Part shown: one piece after another, positions 1 to 8,981 of the stretch | How positions within the stretch are numbered: the first letter of the stretch is position 1 | Layout: each line of letters begins with the position of its first letter | Translations under genes and position numbers: made by a program | NCBI GenBank assembly: GCA_035547155.1 | Contig: DASZVJ010000058.1 | Coordinates: forward strand, 1-9,202 | Direction of reading: 5' to 3' | Source: CAZNMF01 sp035547155 | GTDB taxonomy: Bacteria; Acidobacteriota; Vicinamibacteria; Vicinamibacterales; SCN-69-37 | DNA: 9,202 nt | Notes under the pieces: generated by a model | Database searches by the model: none | The model's input: only the letters and a program-made list of their open reading frames with translations | What the model was told of the DNA's origin: nothing

Positions 1-723
1 CTCGGCCGTCTGCAGATTCCGCGCCTCGTCGTCGAAGTCGATCCCTCGCGCCTCGCAAAGCTGCGCGAGCTCGGCGTCCCCGTGCTCTACGGCGACGCGG
101 GCAACTCGGAGATTCTCGATCATGCCGATCTCGCGAGCGCCCGCGCGCTCGTGATCACGCTGCCCGACGACGCCGCAGCGCTCGCGGTCGCGGAGACGGC
201 TCGGAAGGCCGCGCCGAACCTGCGCGTCGTGTCGCGCGCGTCGACGTGGGACGGCGCGCGGCGGCTGAAGTCCGCCGGCGTCGACGACATCGTCCGGCCG
301 GAGCTCGAAGGCGGCGTCGAGATCGTGCGACGGACGCTGCTCGATCTCGATCTGCCCGTCGGCGAGGTGCAACGCTACGCGGACACCGTACGCCGCGAAG
401 GGCTGGACGGGACGGAACGGCCGGACAGCGAACGCGCGCGACTGCTCAATCAGCTGCTCGGCGCGACCAGCAACATCGAGATCGTCTGGCTCGACGTCGA
501 GCCATCGAGCGCCGTTGCAGGACAGACGATCGGCGATGCGGCGCTACGCGGCCGTACGGGTGCGTCGGTGGTCGCCATCGCGCGCGGCGCGGACGTGCAG
601 ACCAATCCCGGCCCTGACACGCACATCGGCGCCGGCGATCGCCTGGCGGTCATCGGCACGGCCGCGCAGATTCAGGCGGCCATGGCCTGCGTGCAGGCAC
701 GGCCGTCCCCTCGCGCCTCATAG
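1..723 (+). CDS. CPA2/Kef-type cation:proton antiporter, C-terminal TrkA-N/TrkA-C part (5' end cut off)
   Basis: The frame is open from base 1 to the TAG at 721-723, giving 240 residues of a longer protein. It begins inside a TrkA-N (RCK) Rossmann domain: a strand ends in the acidic VEVD motif at window residues 11-14, followed by the YGDAG motif at 30-34, typical of the second half of this NAD(H)-binding domain. A linker of about 45 residues leads to a TrkA-C domain at about residues 159-227 (IEIVWLDVE start, then the GDRLAVIG strand). In Kef/CPA2 antiporters this module gates a transmembrane K+ or Na+/H+ exchange domain in response to nucleotide or ligand. The membrane part and the GxGxxG motif lie left of the window, so a free-standing TrkA protein cannot be excluded, although the long linker and TrkA-C end favour an antiporter. 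modB follows after 13 nt, so the two may share a transcript. Family is fairly sure; the transported ion is not. Confidence 0.8.
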   Translation, partial: LGRLQIPRLVVEVDPSRLAKLRELGVPVLYGDAGNSEILDHADLASARALVITLPDDAAALAVAETARKAAPNLRVVSRASTWDGARRLKSAGVDDIVRPELEGGVEIVRRTLLDLDLPVGEVQRYADTVRREGLDGTERPDSERARLLNQLLGATSNIEIVWLDVEPSSAVAGQTIGDAALRGRTGASVVAIARGADVQTNPGPDTHIGAGDRLAVIGTAAQIQAAMACVQARPSPRAS

Positions 724-736
724 CGCTACACAGACG

Positions 737-1420
737 ATGGAGTGGTCCGCAGCGGATCTGGCAATCGTCGGGCTCAGTCTCAAAGTCGCGTGCGTCGGCA
801 CGCTCGCGAGCGTGCCGTTCGCCATCGTCATCGCGTTCGTCCTCGCACGCGGCCGATTCTGGGGTCGCGGCGTGCTCAACGCGATCGTCCACCTGCCGCT
901 CGTCATGCCGCCGGTCGTGACTGGCTATCTGCTGCTCCGACTCTTCGGACGCCGCGGTCCGATCGGCGCGATGCTCGAACAACTCTTCGGCATCGTCTTC
1001 GCCTTTCGCTGGACCGGCGCGGCGCTCGCCGCTGCCGTGATGGGCTTCCCGCTGATGGTGCGCGCAATACGCCTGGCGATCGAACAGGTCGATCGGCGTC
1101 TCGAAGACGCGGCGGCATCGTTGGGAGCAAGCCCGTGGTGGACGATCGCGACGGTCACGCTGCCGCTGGCGCTGCCCGGCGTGCTGTCGGGCCTGATGCT
1201 CGCATTCGCGAAAGCGCTCGGCGAGTTCGGCGCGACGGTGACGTTCGTCTCGAACATCCCTGGCGAGACGCGGACGCTCGCGCTCGCGATCTACACGTAT
1301 ACGCAGACGCCTGACGGCGACGCGCACGTATGGCGGCTCGCGACGCTGTCGATCATCGTTTCGTTCGCGGCGTTGCTCGCCTCCGAAGCGCTGGCGAAAC
1401 GGCTGGAGCGGCGCCGATGA
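737..1420 (+). CDS. modB: Molybdate ABC transporter permease ModB
   Basis: The inner-membrane permease of a molybdate (possibly also tungstate) importer, 227 residues, the usual size for ModB. Hydrophobic segments lie at about residues 8-37, 46-70, 92-112, 143-165 and 201-219. Diagnostic stretches are HLPLVMPPVVTGYLLL (52-67) and GEFGATVTFVSNIPGETRT (162-180), both characteristic of ModB. The cytoplasmic EAA-type coupling loop is at about 124-148 (DAAASLG, then LPLALPG). The frame stays open further upstream, but ATG 737 is chosen because it lies just after the preceding stop and gives the expected N-terminus; no good Shine-Dalgarno is visible. Its TGA overlaps the modC start as ATGA (1417-1420), implying coupled translation. 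No modA is next to it within this window. Confidence 0.93.
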   Translation: MEWSAADLAIVGLSLKVACVGTLASVPFAIVIAFVLARGRFWGRGVLNAIVHLPLVMPPVVTGYLLLRLFGRRGPIGAMLEQLFGIVFAFRWTGAALAAAVMGFPLMVRAIRLAIEQVDRRLEDAAASLGASPWWTIATVTLPLALPGVLSGLMLAFAKALGEFGATVTFVSNIPGETRTLALAIYTYTQTPDGDAHVWRLATLSIIVSFAALLASEALAKRLERRR

Positions 1421-2094
1421 TCCGCATCGTCGTTCGTCACGATCTCGGACGCATACGGCTCGACGTCGACCTCACGCTTCCAGCCGGGATGACGGCATTG
1501 CTGGGCCCGTCCGGTGCGGGCAAGACGCGCACGCTCGACGTCATCGGCGGATTGTTCACGCCGTCCACCGGCCTCGTCGCGATCGACGACGACGTGTTGA
1601 CCGACACCGCACGCGGCATCGCGGTGCCGCCGCATCGACGACGCATCGGCTACGTCTTCCAGGACTCGCGGTTGTTTCCGCATCTGACCGTGCGACAAAA
1701 CCTCGAGTACGGGCGCTGGTTCACACGCCGGCACGGATCCGGCTCGATCACGTTCGACGGCCTGGTCTCGCTGCTGGCCCTCGAGCCGCTGCTCGGCCGT
1801 CATCCGGCGCGTCTGTCCGGCGGCGAGCAGCGTCGCGTCGCGCTCGGACGCGCGCTGTTGTCGAGCCCGCGCCTGCTGCTGCTCGACGAGCCGCTCGGAT
1901 CGCTGGACGCCGGCAAACGGCAGGAAGTGCTGCCCTATCTCGACACGCTGATCGCCGAGCTGCGCCTGCCGATGATCTACGTCACGCACGACTGGCAGGA
2001 AATCGAAGGACGAGCGAGCGCCATCGTGCGCATCGACGAAGGCCACGCGCGATCGACGGCTCCAGACGGGAGCAACGTGCCCTTCGGCAGCTAA
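1417..2094 (+). CDS. modC: Molybdate ABC transporter ATP-binding protein ModC, short form without a TOBE/Mop domain
   Basis: The ATPase partner of ModB, 225 residues. All nucleotide-binding motifs are intact: Walker A GPSGAGKT (30-37), Q-loop Gln82 in VFQDSRLFPHLTV, signature LSGGEQ (133-138), Walker B LLLLDE (153-158), D-loop SLD (162-164) and switch His191. The DSRLFPHLTVRQNL context is typical of ModC. The protein ends about 30 residues after the switch histidine, so the C-terminal molybdate-binding TOBE/Mop domain of the roughly 350-residue E. coli ModC is absent. The stop is followed at once by a convergent gene, leaving no room for a separate Mop gene here. The start is fixed by the ATGA overlap with modB. 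Which oxyanion is carried, and whether the short form is regulated differently, cannot be told from sequence. Confidence 0.9.
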   Translation: MIRIVVRHDLGRIRLDVDLTLPAGMTALLGPSGAGKTRTLDVIGGLFTPSTGLVAIDDDVLTDTARGIAVPPHRRRIGYVFQDSRLFPHLTVRQNLEYGRWFTRRHGSGSITFDGLVSLLALEPLLGRHPARLSGGEQRRVALGRALLSSPRLLLLDEPLGSLDAGKRQEVLPYLDTLIAELRLPMIYVTHDWQEIEGRASAIVRIDEGHARSTAPDGSNVPFGS

Positions 2095-2107
2095 TCTGAG
2101 CGCGGAA

Positions 2108-2746
2108 TCAGACCAGGAACGGATTCGATCGCCGTTCTCTGCCGATCGTCGTGTCCGGGCCGTGGCCGGGATGCACGATCGTGTCGTCGGGATACGCGAA
2201 GAGCACGTCGCGAATCGATCGCACGAGCGTCTCCTGATCGCCGCCCGGCAAATCCGTCCGGCCGATCGAGCCCGCGAAGAGCGTATCGCCGACGAACAGC
2301 TCGCGCGTCGCGCGATCCGCGCGGCCAATCGCGAGACACACGCCGCCGGGACAATGTCCGGGCGTATGTTTCGGCTCGACGAGGTAGCGGCCGAAGGACA
2401 ACGTCATGCCCGGCTCGTAGAAGGCGTCGACCGGCGGCTGGGGCTCGAGGCGCAGACCGAACATCCGTCCTTGCTCGACGATGCCATCGTAGAGAAACCG
2501 ATCGTCGCGATGCAGCCACACCGGCACGTCCAAGGCGGCCTTCGCGCGGCCGACGCCGGTGACGTGATCGAGATGTGCGTGCGTGAGGAGAATCGCGGTC
2601 ACGCGCACGTCCGACGTGCGCGCGGCGCGGAGCAGCGCGTCGACCTCGTCGCCGGGATCGATCAACACCGCCTCTCGCGTGTCTTCGCAGGAGACGAGGA
2701 ATCCGTTCTTCGAGAACGGCGGCACGGCGGCGGAGGCGAGAAGCAT
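2108..2746 (-). CDS. MBL-fold metallo-hydrolase, glyoxalase II-like (YcbL type)
   Basis: A 212-residue soluble hydrolase of the metallo-beta-lactamase superfamily. All seven binuclear metal ligands are present: THAHLDH (55-61: His56, His58, Asp60, His61), His131 in HTPGHCPGG, Asp154 in VGDTLF, and His195 in PGHG. The GSIGRTDLPGG stretch (159-169) and the ending RERRSNPFL are typical of small YcbL-like glyoxalase II homologues. These hydrolyse thioesters such as S-D-lactoylglutathione or related acyl-thiols, but the C-terminal glutathione-binding domain of classical GloB is missing, so the thiol substrate is uncertain. ATG 2746 gives the family N-terminus. It lies 20 nt after the kinase stop with no Shine-Dalgarno, so translation probably depends on the upstream gene. 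The frame stays open far upstream, but only as a shadow of the kinase gene. It is the last gene of a probable three-gene operon and converges on modC, 13 nt away. Confidence 0.9.
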   Translation of the reverse strand: MLLASAAVPPFSKNGFLVSCEDTREAVLIDPGDEVDALLRAARTSDVRVTAILLTHAHLDHVTGVGRAKAALDVPVWLHRDDRFLYDGIVEQGRMFGLRLEPQPPVDAFYEPGMTLSFGRYLVEPKHTPGHCPGGVCLAIGRADRATRELFVGDTLFAGSIGRTDLPGGDQETLVRSIRDVLFAYPDDTIVHPGHGPDTTIGRERRSNPFLV

Positions 2747-2749
2747 AAC

Positions 2750-2766
2750 GGTCTGCGGTCTGCAGG

Positions 2767-2770
<4 letters not shown>
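2750..2770. repeat. Short 7-bp tandem repeat at the kinase/hydrolase junction
   Basis: Two perfect copies of GGTCTGC (2750-2756 and 2757-2763) are followed by a diverged third unit, AGGCTAC (2764-2770), which contains the kinase stop codon. The repeat fills the 20-nt gap between the kinase and the metallo-hydrolase and takes the place where a ribosome binding site would be expected. The perfect copies are seen directly; the third unit is a looser reading. Confidence 0.5.
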
Positions 2771-5028
<2,258 letters not shown>

Positions 5029-5035
5029 TTCGGCG

Positions 5036-5746
5036 TCATCCTTTCTTCGGGCGCGATGGCCGGATCTCCACCTTGCTCGGCAGACTGCGCGCTGGGTGCC
5101 GCAGGAGATCCATCACCACCTCCGCGACGTCGTCGCCAGTCAGCTTCCAGCCGTCATCGTCCGCGTGGCGGCCGGAGAACGACGTCGACACCGAGCCGGG
5201 CATGATCACGCTGACACGGATGTCGTCGTGCCGCACTTCCTGCATGACCGACTCGCTGAACGCGACGAGCGCCGACTTGCTCGCGCAGTACGCGGCGCCA
5301 TCGGGAAATGCGTTGCGGCCGGCCAGGCTCGCGATGTTGATGATCCAGCCGCCGCCGGACGCGCGCAACACGGGAATCGCGGCGCGCGTGACGAAGAACG
5401 GGCCCGTGACGTTCGTGTCGATCACGCGATGCCAGTCATCGTCGCTCATCGACTCGACCGGGCCGAATGCGCCGACACCGGCATTGTTGACGACGACGTC
5501 GAGTCCGCCGAAGCGGCGGACGGCCTCGGCGATGGCGGCGTCGACATCGGCGCGCCGCCGGACGTCAGCGGCGATGCCCGCGACGCGCGTGGCATCGCCG
5601 GTCTCGGCGCCGAGCTCGCGCGCGGCCGCGTCCGCTGCGGCGCGGTCGCGACCGGTGATCAGGACGCGCGCGCCGTCAGCCAGCAACGCCTTCGCAATCG
5701 CCCGCCCAATCCCCCGAGTCCCGCCCGTCACCAACGCGCGATGCAT
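5036..5746 (-). CDS. Short-chain dehydrogenase/reductase (classical SDR)
   Basis: A 236-residue soluble NAD(P)-dependent oxidoreductase acting on an unknown carbonyl or alcohol. Classical SDR motifs are complete: cofactor loop TGGTRGIG (7-14), acidic Asp61 contacting adenine, NNAG (87-90), and the tetrad Asn112, Ser140, Tyr153, Lys157 in YCASK. Arg33 directly after the second strand (TGRD) suggests NADPH preference, by analogy with the family. MPGSVSTSFSG (about 200-210) is the usual post-catalytic loop. ATG 5746 is supported by GGAG at 5754-5757, 7 nt upstream. It is the first gene of the leftward operon, with the histidine kinase beginning 7 nt after its stop. Its promoter should lie in the divergent intergenic region. 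The closest broad family is the FabG-like 3-oxoacyl reductases, but sequence alone does not set the substrate. Confidence 0.93.
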   Translation of the reverse strand: MHRALVTGGTRGIGRAIAKALLADGARVLITGRDRAAADAAARELGAETGDATRVAGIAADVRRRADVDAAIAEAVRRFGGLDVVVNNAGVGAFGPVESMSDDDWHRVIDTNVTGPFFVTRAAIPVLRASGGGWIINIASLAGRNAFPDGAAYCASKSALVAFSESVMQEVRHDDIRVSVIMPGSVSTSFSGRHADDDGWKLTGDDVAEVVMDLLRHPARSLPSKVEIRPSRPKKG

Positions 5747-5771
5747 GCCTTGACTCCGCGGTCACCAGTCC

Positions 5772-5879
5772 CGATGTCCATCTCCCGATGACCAGATGTC
5801 TCGATGACCAGATGATCCGATAGCCCGATGCCGATAGTGCGCTAACGCGATAGTGAGATAGCGCGATGTCTCGGCCCCC
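5772..5879. repeat. Degenerate 14/16-bp tandem array with CGAT-led units
   Basis: Seven consecutive units begin with CGAT at 5772, 5786, 5802, 5818, 5832, 5848 and 5864, so the spacing is 14, 16, 16, 14, 16 and 16 bp. Neighbouring units are the most alike: CGATGACCAGATG occurs at 5786 and 5802, and CGATAGTG at 5832 and 5848. Most units split into two related halves of about 8 bp with the form NGATRNCN, so the array may have grown from an octamer. It occupies most of the 147-bp gap between the divergent SDR and dehydrogenase-like genes. The sequence is not coding-like and has no CRISPR spacers. The periodicity is seen directly; a function (regulator binding, slippage-prone filler or dispersed repeat family) is not. 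Confidence 0.75.
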
Positions 5880-5880
5880 A

Positions 5881-5886
5881 TAGAAT
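5881..5886 (+). promoter_or_regulatory. Possible -10 element in front of a leaderless GTG start
   Basis: TAGAAT differs from the TATAAT consensus at one position and ends 7 bp before the GTG at 5894. Transcription from it would begin at or next to the start codon, giving a leaderless message. The absence of any purine-rich ribosome binding site (the bases before GTG are ATATCCCCC) fits this. No good -35 hexamer is visible at the right distance; that position falls in the tandem array. This is a weak call based on one hexamer. Confidence 0.3.
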
Positions 5887-5893
5887 ATCCCCC

Positions 5894-6724
5894 GTGTCCT
5901 TCGTCGCCATCCTCGGAGCCGGCCCCATCGGCAGCACCATCGCCCATCGTCTGGCGCAGCGCGCGCGCGTCACCGCGATTCGGCTCATCGACGCGAGCCG
6001 CGACGTCGCGGCGGGCAAGGCGCTCGACATCCGCCAATCCGGCCCTGTGGAGCGCTTCGACACGCTCGTCGAGGCCGCCGACGACGTGCGCGCGGCTGCC
6101 TCCGCCGCGGTCGTGATCGTCGCTGACGAGGCAGCCGCGGGCGAATGGCAGGGCGAGCGCGGTCTGGCGTTGATTCGACGTCTGGCCGAGATCGGTATCA
6201 CGGCGCCGCTCGTCTTCGCGGGCCCGTCGCAGACGCCGCTCATGGAAATGGCGTACCGCGAGCTGAAGATCCCGGCCCAGCGCCTCATCGGCAGCGCGGG
6301 AGGCGCGCTCGCGAGTGCGATTCGTGCGCTGGTGAGCCTCGATCTGGGGATCTCGACGGTCGACGTCGCGGTCGCCGGCCGGCCGCCGGCGGTGACGATC
6401 GGCTGGACGTCGGCCACGGCCGGCGGCGCGCTCGTCACGGACCGCGTGCCGGCGCATCGCCTGCTGGCCATCTCGCAGGCCGCGCCGAAGCTGTGGCCAC
6501 CGAAGCCGTATGCGATCGCATCGGCGACCGCGCCGATCGTGGAAGCGCTCGTCGACGGCAGCCGCCGCCGGCATCACGCGATGACGATTGTCGATGGCGA
6601 GCTCGGCGTTCGAGGCCGGGCCGTGCTGCTGCCGCTCGAGCTCGGCCGACAGCGTGTGCTCTCGCACGCGCTGCCGTCCCTCAGCCCGCAGGAGCGGACG
6701 GAGCTGATGAACGTGATGGCGTGA
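5894..6724 (+). CDS. Malate/lactate dehydrogenase-like protein lacking catalytic residues
   Basis: A 276-residue protein with the fold markers of the LDH/MDH family: GAGPIG (8-13) dinucleotide loop, Asp33 at the end of the second strand (RLIDAS) for NAD ribose, AAGKALDIRQS (39-49) matching the usual GKALDL region, RLIGSAGG (130-137) matching the IGxxG turn, and a C-terminal helix after PLSLSPQE-type sequence. Active-site positions are changed: the Asn of the NPVD turn is replaced in AGPSQTP (109-115), LDSARF is replaced by LASAIR (139-144) so both Asp and Arg are lost, and GEHGD is replaced by AGRPP (161-165) so the catalytic His is lost. The substrate loop is short and has no paired arginines, only Arg89. 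It is also shorter than the usual 310 or so residues. It may be an NAD-binding pseudoenzyme or have another activity. The start is GTG 5894, without a Shine-Dalgarno; no in-frame ATG lies close upstream. It converges with the exporter permease, 1 nt away. Confidence 0.8.
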   Translation: MSFVAILGAGPIGSTIAHRLAQRARVTAIRLIDASRDVAAGKALDIRQSGPVERFDTLVEAADDVRAAASAAVVIVADEAAAGEWQGERGLALIRRLAEIGITAPLVFAGPSQTPLMEMAYRELKIPAQRLIGSAGGALASAIRALVSLDLGISTVDVAVAGRPPAVTIGWTSATAGGALVTDRVPAHRLLAISQAAPKLWPPKPYAIASATAPIVEALVDGSRRRHHAMTIVDGELGVRGRAVLLPLELGRQRVLSHALPSLSPQERTELMNVMA

Positions 6725-6725
6725 G

Positions 6726-7997
6726 CTACGCCGCTTCCCATTTGCGCGCGAACACGCGCGCCGCAGCCAGAAACACTGCGGCCATCGCCGCCAGCACGAC
6801 GATCTGCGGCCAGAGATCGACGAGCGGCGCCTGACGCCAGAACACCTTCAAGTAGCCGTCGAGCGCCCACGCGTTGAACGTGACCAGCCCGATGCGCTGC
6901 ATGGTGTCGCTCATCAGGAATCGCGGAAACATGCTGCCGCCCACCGACGACATCGTCAGGATGACGATCGTCGACAAACCCGAGAGCTGCGCGCGGGTAC
7001 GGCTGAGCGTCGCGAGCAGCAGACCGAAGCCGGCGGCCGCAGCGGCCGTGAAGATCGTCACGATGGCAAAGCCTGGCAGGTGCGACGCGAGCGGCAGACG
7101 GAACACGAGCGCGCCCCAGGTGAACATCACGCAGAGCTGCAGCGTGCCCATCAGCGTCAGGAAAATCCATTTGCCGGTCAGGACGCCGTTCAGTCCGACG
7201 CGCGATCCGACGAGACGTCCGAGTGTGCCAGCGTCCTGTTCGTCGAGCAGCGTGCCGCTGTTGCCCGAGCACGAGAACAGCAGGAACATCACGCCGAGGC
7301 CGGCCGCATAGAACGAGATCGTCGAGTCGTTGCCCGTGCCCGCGGGCTGCATGACGTTGACGATGTCGATCGGCAATCCGATCGAGACGCCGCTGGACTG
7401 CGCGGGCGCGGTGCCACGTGACGCGCTCGGCTCGTGGACCCACGCGTCGAATCTCTCGCGCTGCTCGGACGTCAATGGTCCGCTGTACTTTTCAAAGAGG
7501 TTGATGCCCTGCGACGCCATCATCTGAGGCGCTGCCGTAAAACTGACCTTCTGCAGCAGGCCCTGCACCATCTGCGGCGCGACGGGATCGGACACGTCCG
7601 CAAGGAGTTGGATGGCGACGCGATCGCCGGTCGATCCACTCCAGAGCTGCGCGTGATCCGCGAGGCCCTTTGGCAGGACGATCGCCACGGGCAGCGTGCC
7701 GCCCTTGACCAACGCCTCGGCGTGCGCGCGATCCAGCGGCTCGGGCGCATCTTTCGACACGGTCGTCTCGACGCTCAGACCGCCTTCGGCCTGCAGCGCC
7801 GCGACGATCTGACGCGAGTAGTCGCTGTGATCCTCGTCGACGACCGCGACGGATACTTTGCGCGTGGGATTGCGCTGATTGCCGAAGACCGTTGCGAAGA
7901 TCGAGAAGAAGAGAATCGGCAGGACGAACGTCAGCGCCTGCGCGACGCGATCCCGCCGCAGATTCAGCCAGCCGATGCGCACGATGGTGCCGATCAT
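6726..7997 (-). CDS. ABC-2 type transporter permease (export)
   Basis: A 423-residue membrane subunit of an ABC exporter of the ABC-2 membrane-3 (YhhJ/DrrB-like) kind. One N-terminal helix (about 20-38) is followed by a large extracytoplasmic domain (about 40-225) and then five hydrophobic segments at about 226-244, 275-298, 308-330, 338-356 and 396-416. The DEQDAGTLGRL stretch (252-262) corresponds to the conserved ExxxGT cytoplasmic motif before the third helix of this family. The long loop between helices 1 and 2 is typical of the full-length type and may contact the periplasmic partner or substrate. ATG 7997 overlaps the ATPase stop as ATGA, so the two are translationally coupled and form one transporter. 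Substrate is unknown; homologues handle drugs, lipids or surface polymers. No membrane-fusion (HlyD-type) gene is visible beside it. The gene ends 1 nt from the convergent dehydrogenase-like gene. Confidence 0.9.
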   Translation of the reverse strand: MIGTIVRIGWLNLRRDRVAQALTFVLPILFFSIFATVFGNQRNPTRKVSVAVVDEDHSDYSRQIVAALQAEGGLSVETTVSKDAPEPLDRAHAEALVKGGTLPVAIVLPKGLADHAQLWSGSTGDRVAIQLLADVSDPVAPQMVQGLLQKVSFTAAPQMMASQGINLFEKYSGPLTSEQRERFDAWVHEPSASRGTAPAQSSGVSIGLPIDIVNVMQPAGTGNDSTISFYAAGLGVMFLLFSCSGNSGTLLDEQDAGTLGRLVGSRVGLNGVLTGKWIFLTLMGTLQLCVMFTWGALVFRLPLASHLPGFAIVTIFTAAAAAGFGLLLATLSRTRAQLSGLSTIVILTMSSVGGSMFPRFLMSDTMQRIGLVTFNAWALDGYLKVFWRQAPLVDLWPQIVVLAAMAAVFLAAARVFARKWEAA

Positions 7998-8944
7998 TCG
8001 CGAAGCTCCCGTCCCGTCAGCGAGATGAACACGTCCTGCAGCGACGCGCCGGTGAGCGCGACGTCGCGCACCGCGACACCCGATCGCGCGGCCACCGCCG
8101 CGACGCGCGCCACATCCCGATCGACGTGCGCGCCGTCCGTCGGCGCGCGCAGCACGCGTCGATCGCCCGTCATCGTCACGCCGTCGGGCATCTCGGCCAT
8201 TTCTGGCAGCGGCGCCGCCAGCGTGAGCGTCAGCGTGCGCGACGTCCCCAACGTGTCCGCGATCAGCTCCGGCACGGATCCGGACGCGACGATGCGGCCG
8301 TGGTCGATGATGAGGACGCGCTCGCAGCGCTCCTGCGCTTCTTCGAGGTGATGCGTGGTCAGCACGATCGCCATGCCGTCCTCACGCAGCGATCCCAGCA
8401 TCTCGTAGATGCGCTCGCGGCTCTGCGGATCGACGCCAACCGTCGGCTCGTCGAGCAGCAGCACGGCGGGCCGGTGCAGCAGACTACAGGCGATGTTCAG
8501 CCGCCGCTTCATGCCGCCGGAGAACTGCTTCGTCGGATCGCCGGCGCGCGACGCGAGATCGGACCAGTCGAGCGCCCACGTCACGCGATCGGCGAGCGCG
8601 CGGCCAGACACGCCGTAGAGGCGTCCGAACACCTCGAGGTTCTCGCGCGCGCTGAGCAGCGGATAGATGGCGAGCTCCTGCGGCACGACACCGAGCTCGG
8701 GCCGTGGATCGCGCGGCGTGAGCGGACGGCCGAACAGCGCGATCTGGCCGCTGTCGAGTGCAATACGTCCCGCGATCGCGCGAATCAGCGTCGTCTTGCC
8801 GGCACCGTTCGGCCCGAGCAGCCCGATGAGCCGGCCGCGGCCGACGTCGAGCGACGCGCCGTCGAGCGCGTGAACCTGACCGAAGCGCTTGCTCGCGCCG
8901 GTGACGGCGAGTGGGATGGTCGACGAGGATGACGAAGGGTCCAT
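7994..8944 (-). CDS. ABC-2 exporter ATP-binding protein
   Basis: The motor subunit for the permease that follows, 316 residues from ATG 8944. All motifs are intact: Walker A GPNGAGKTT (44-52), Q-loop Gln89 in VVPQELAIYPLLS, signature FSGGMKRR (141-148), Walker B LLLLDE (161-166), a GVDPQSR D-loop region (170-176) and switch His198 in TTHHLEEA. FSGGMKRRLNIA and the PQELAIYPLLSARENL segment are typical of the CcmA/DrrA-like ATPases of ABC-2 exporters. A C-terminal extension of about 90 residues (after 225) ends in LQDVFISLTGRELRE, the usual close of this group. The frame is open further upstream to 9019 and also has an ATG at 8950. ATG 8944 is preferred because GAGG at 8954-8957 stands 9 nt in front of it; the serine-rich start MDPSSSSS is plausible. 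Its TGA overlaps the permease ATG by 4 nt. Confidence 0.92.
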   Translation of the reverse strand: MDPSSSSSTIPLAVTGASKRFGQVHALDGASLDVGRGRLIGLLGPNGAGKTTLIRAIAGRIALDSGQIALFGRPLTPRDPRPELGVVPQELAIYPLLSARENLEVFGRLYGVSGRALADRVTWALDWSDLASRAGDPTKQFSGGMKRRLNIACSLLHRPAVLLLDEPTVGVDPQSRERIYEMLGSLREDGMAIVLTTHHLEEAQERCERVLIIDHGRIVASGSVPELIADTLGTSRTLTLTLAAPLPEMAEMPDGVTMTGDRRVLRAPTDGAHVDRDVARVAAVAARSGVAVRDVALTGASLQDVFISLTGRELRE

Positions 8945-8953
8945 GAGCATCTG

Positions 8954-8957
8954 CCTC
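8954..8957 (-). promoter_or_regulatory. Shine-Dalgarno site deciding the exporter ATPase start
   Basis: GAGG on the minus strand lies 9 nt before ATG 8944 but only 3 nt before the alternative ATG at 8950. Normal spacing therefore favours 8944. The longer readings starting further upstream add an arginine-rich stretch unlike the family. Confidence 0.6.
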
Positions 8958-8981
8958 GCACATGGACGCACGACTGAGCGG

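Noticed and set aside
2117..2137. Hairpin GAACGG/CCGTTC as a terminator at the modC/hydrolase convergence
   Set aside because: The 6-bp stem with a 9-nt loop lies within the hydrolase coding end and has no T-tract on either strand, so it is likely chance.
5772..5879. CRISPR array
   Set aside because: The units are only 14-16 bp, degenerate and contiguous, with no unique spacers between them and no cas genes nearby.
5762..6667. 301-codon minus-strand frame opposite the dehydrogenase-like gene and entering the tandem array
   Set aside because: Its end is translated repeat sequence and the rest is a charged shadow product. The plus strand has a recognisable Rossmann protein.
7434..8932. Two long plus-strand frames (7434-8351 and 7892-8932) opposite the ABC exporter genes
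   Set aside because: They overlap each other in different frames and are antisense to well-supported ATPase and permease genes. Their composition is typical of GC-rich shadow frames.
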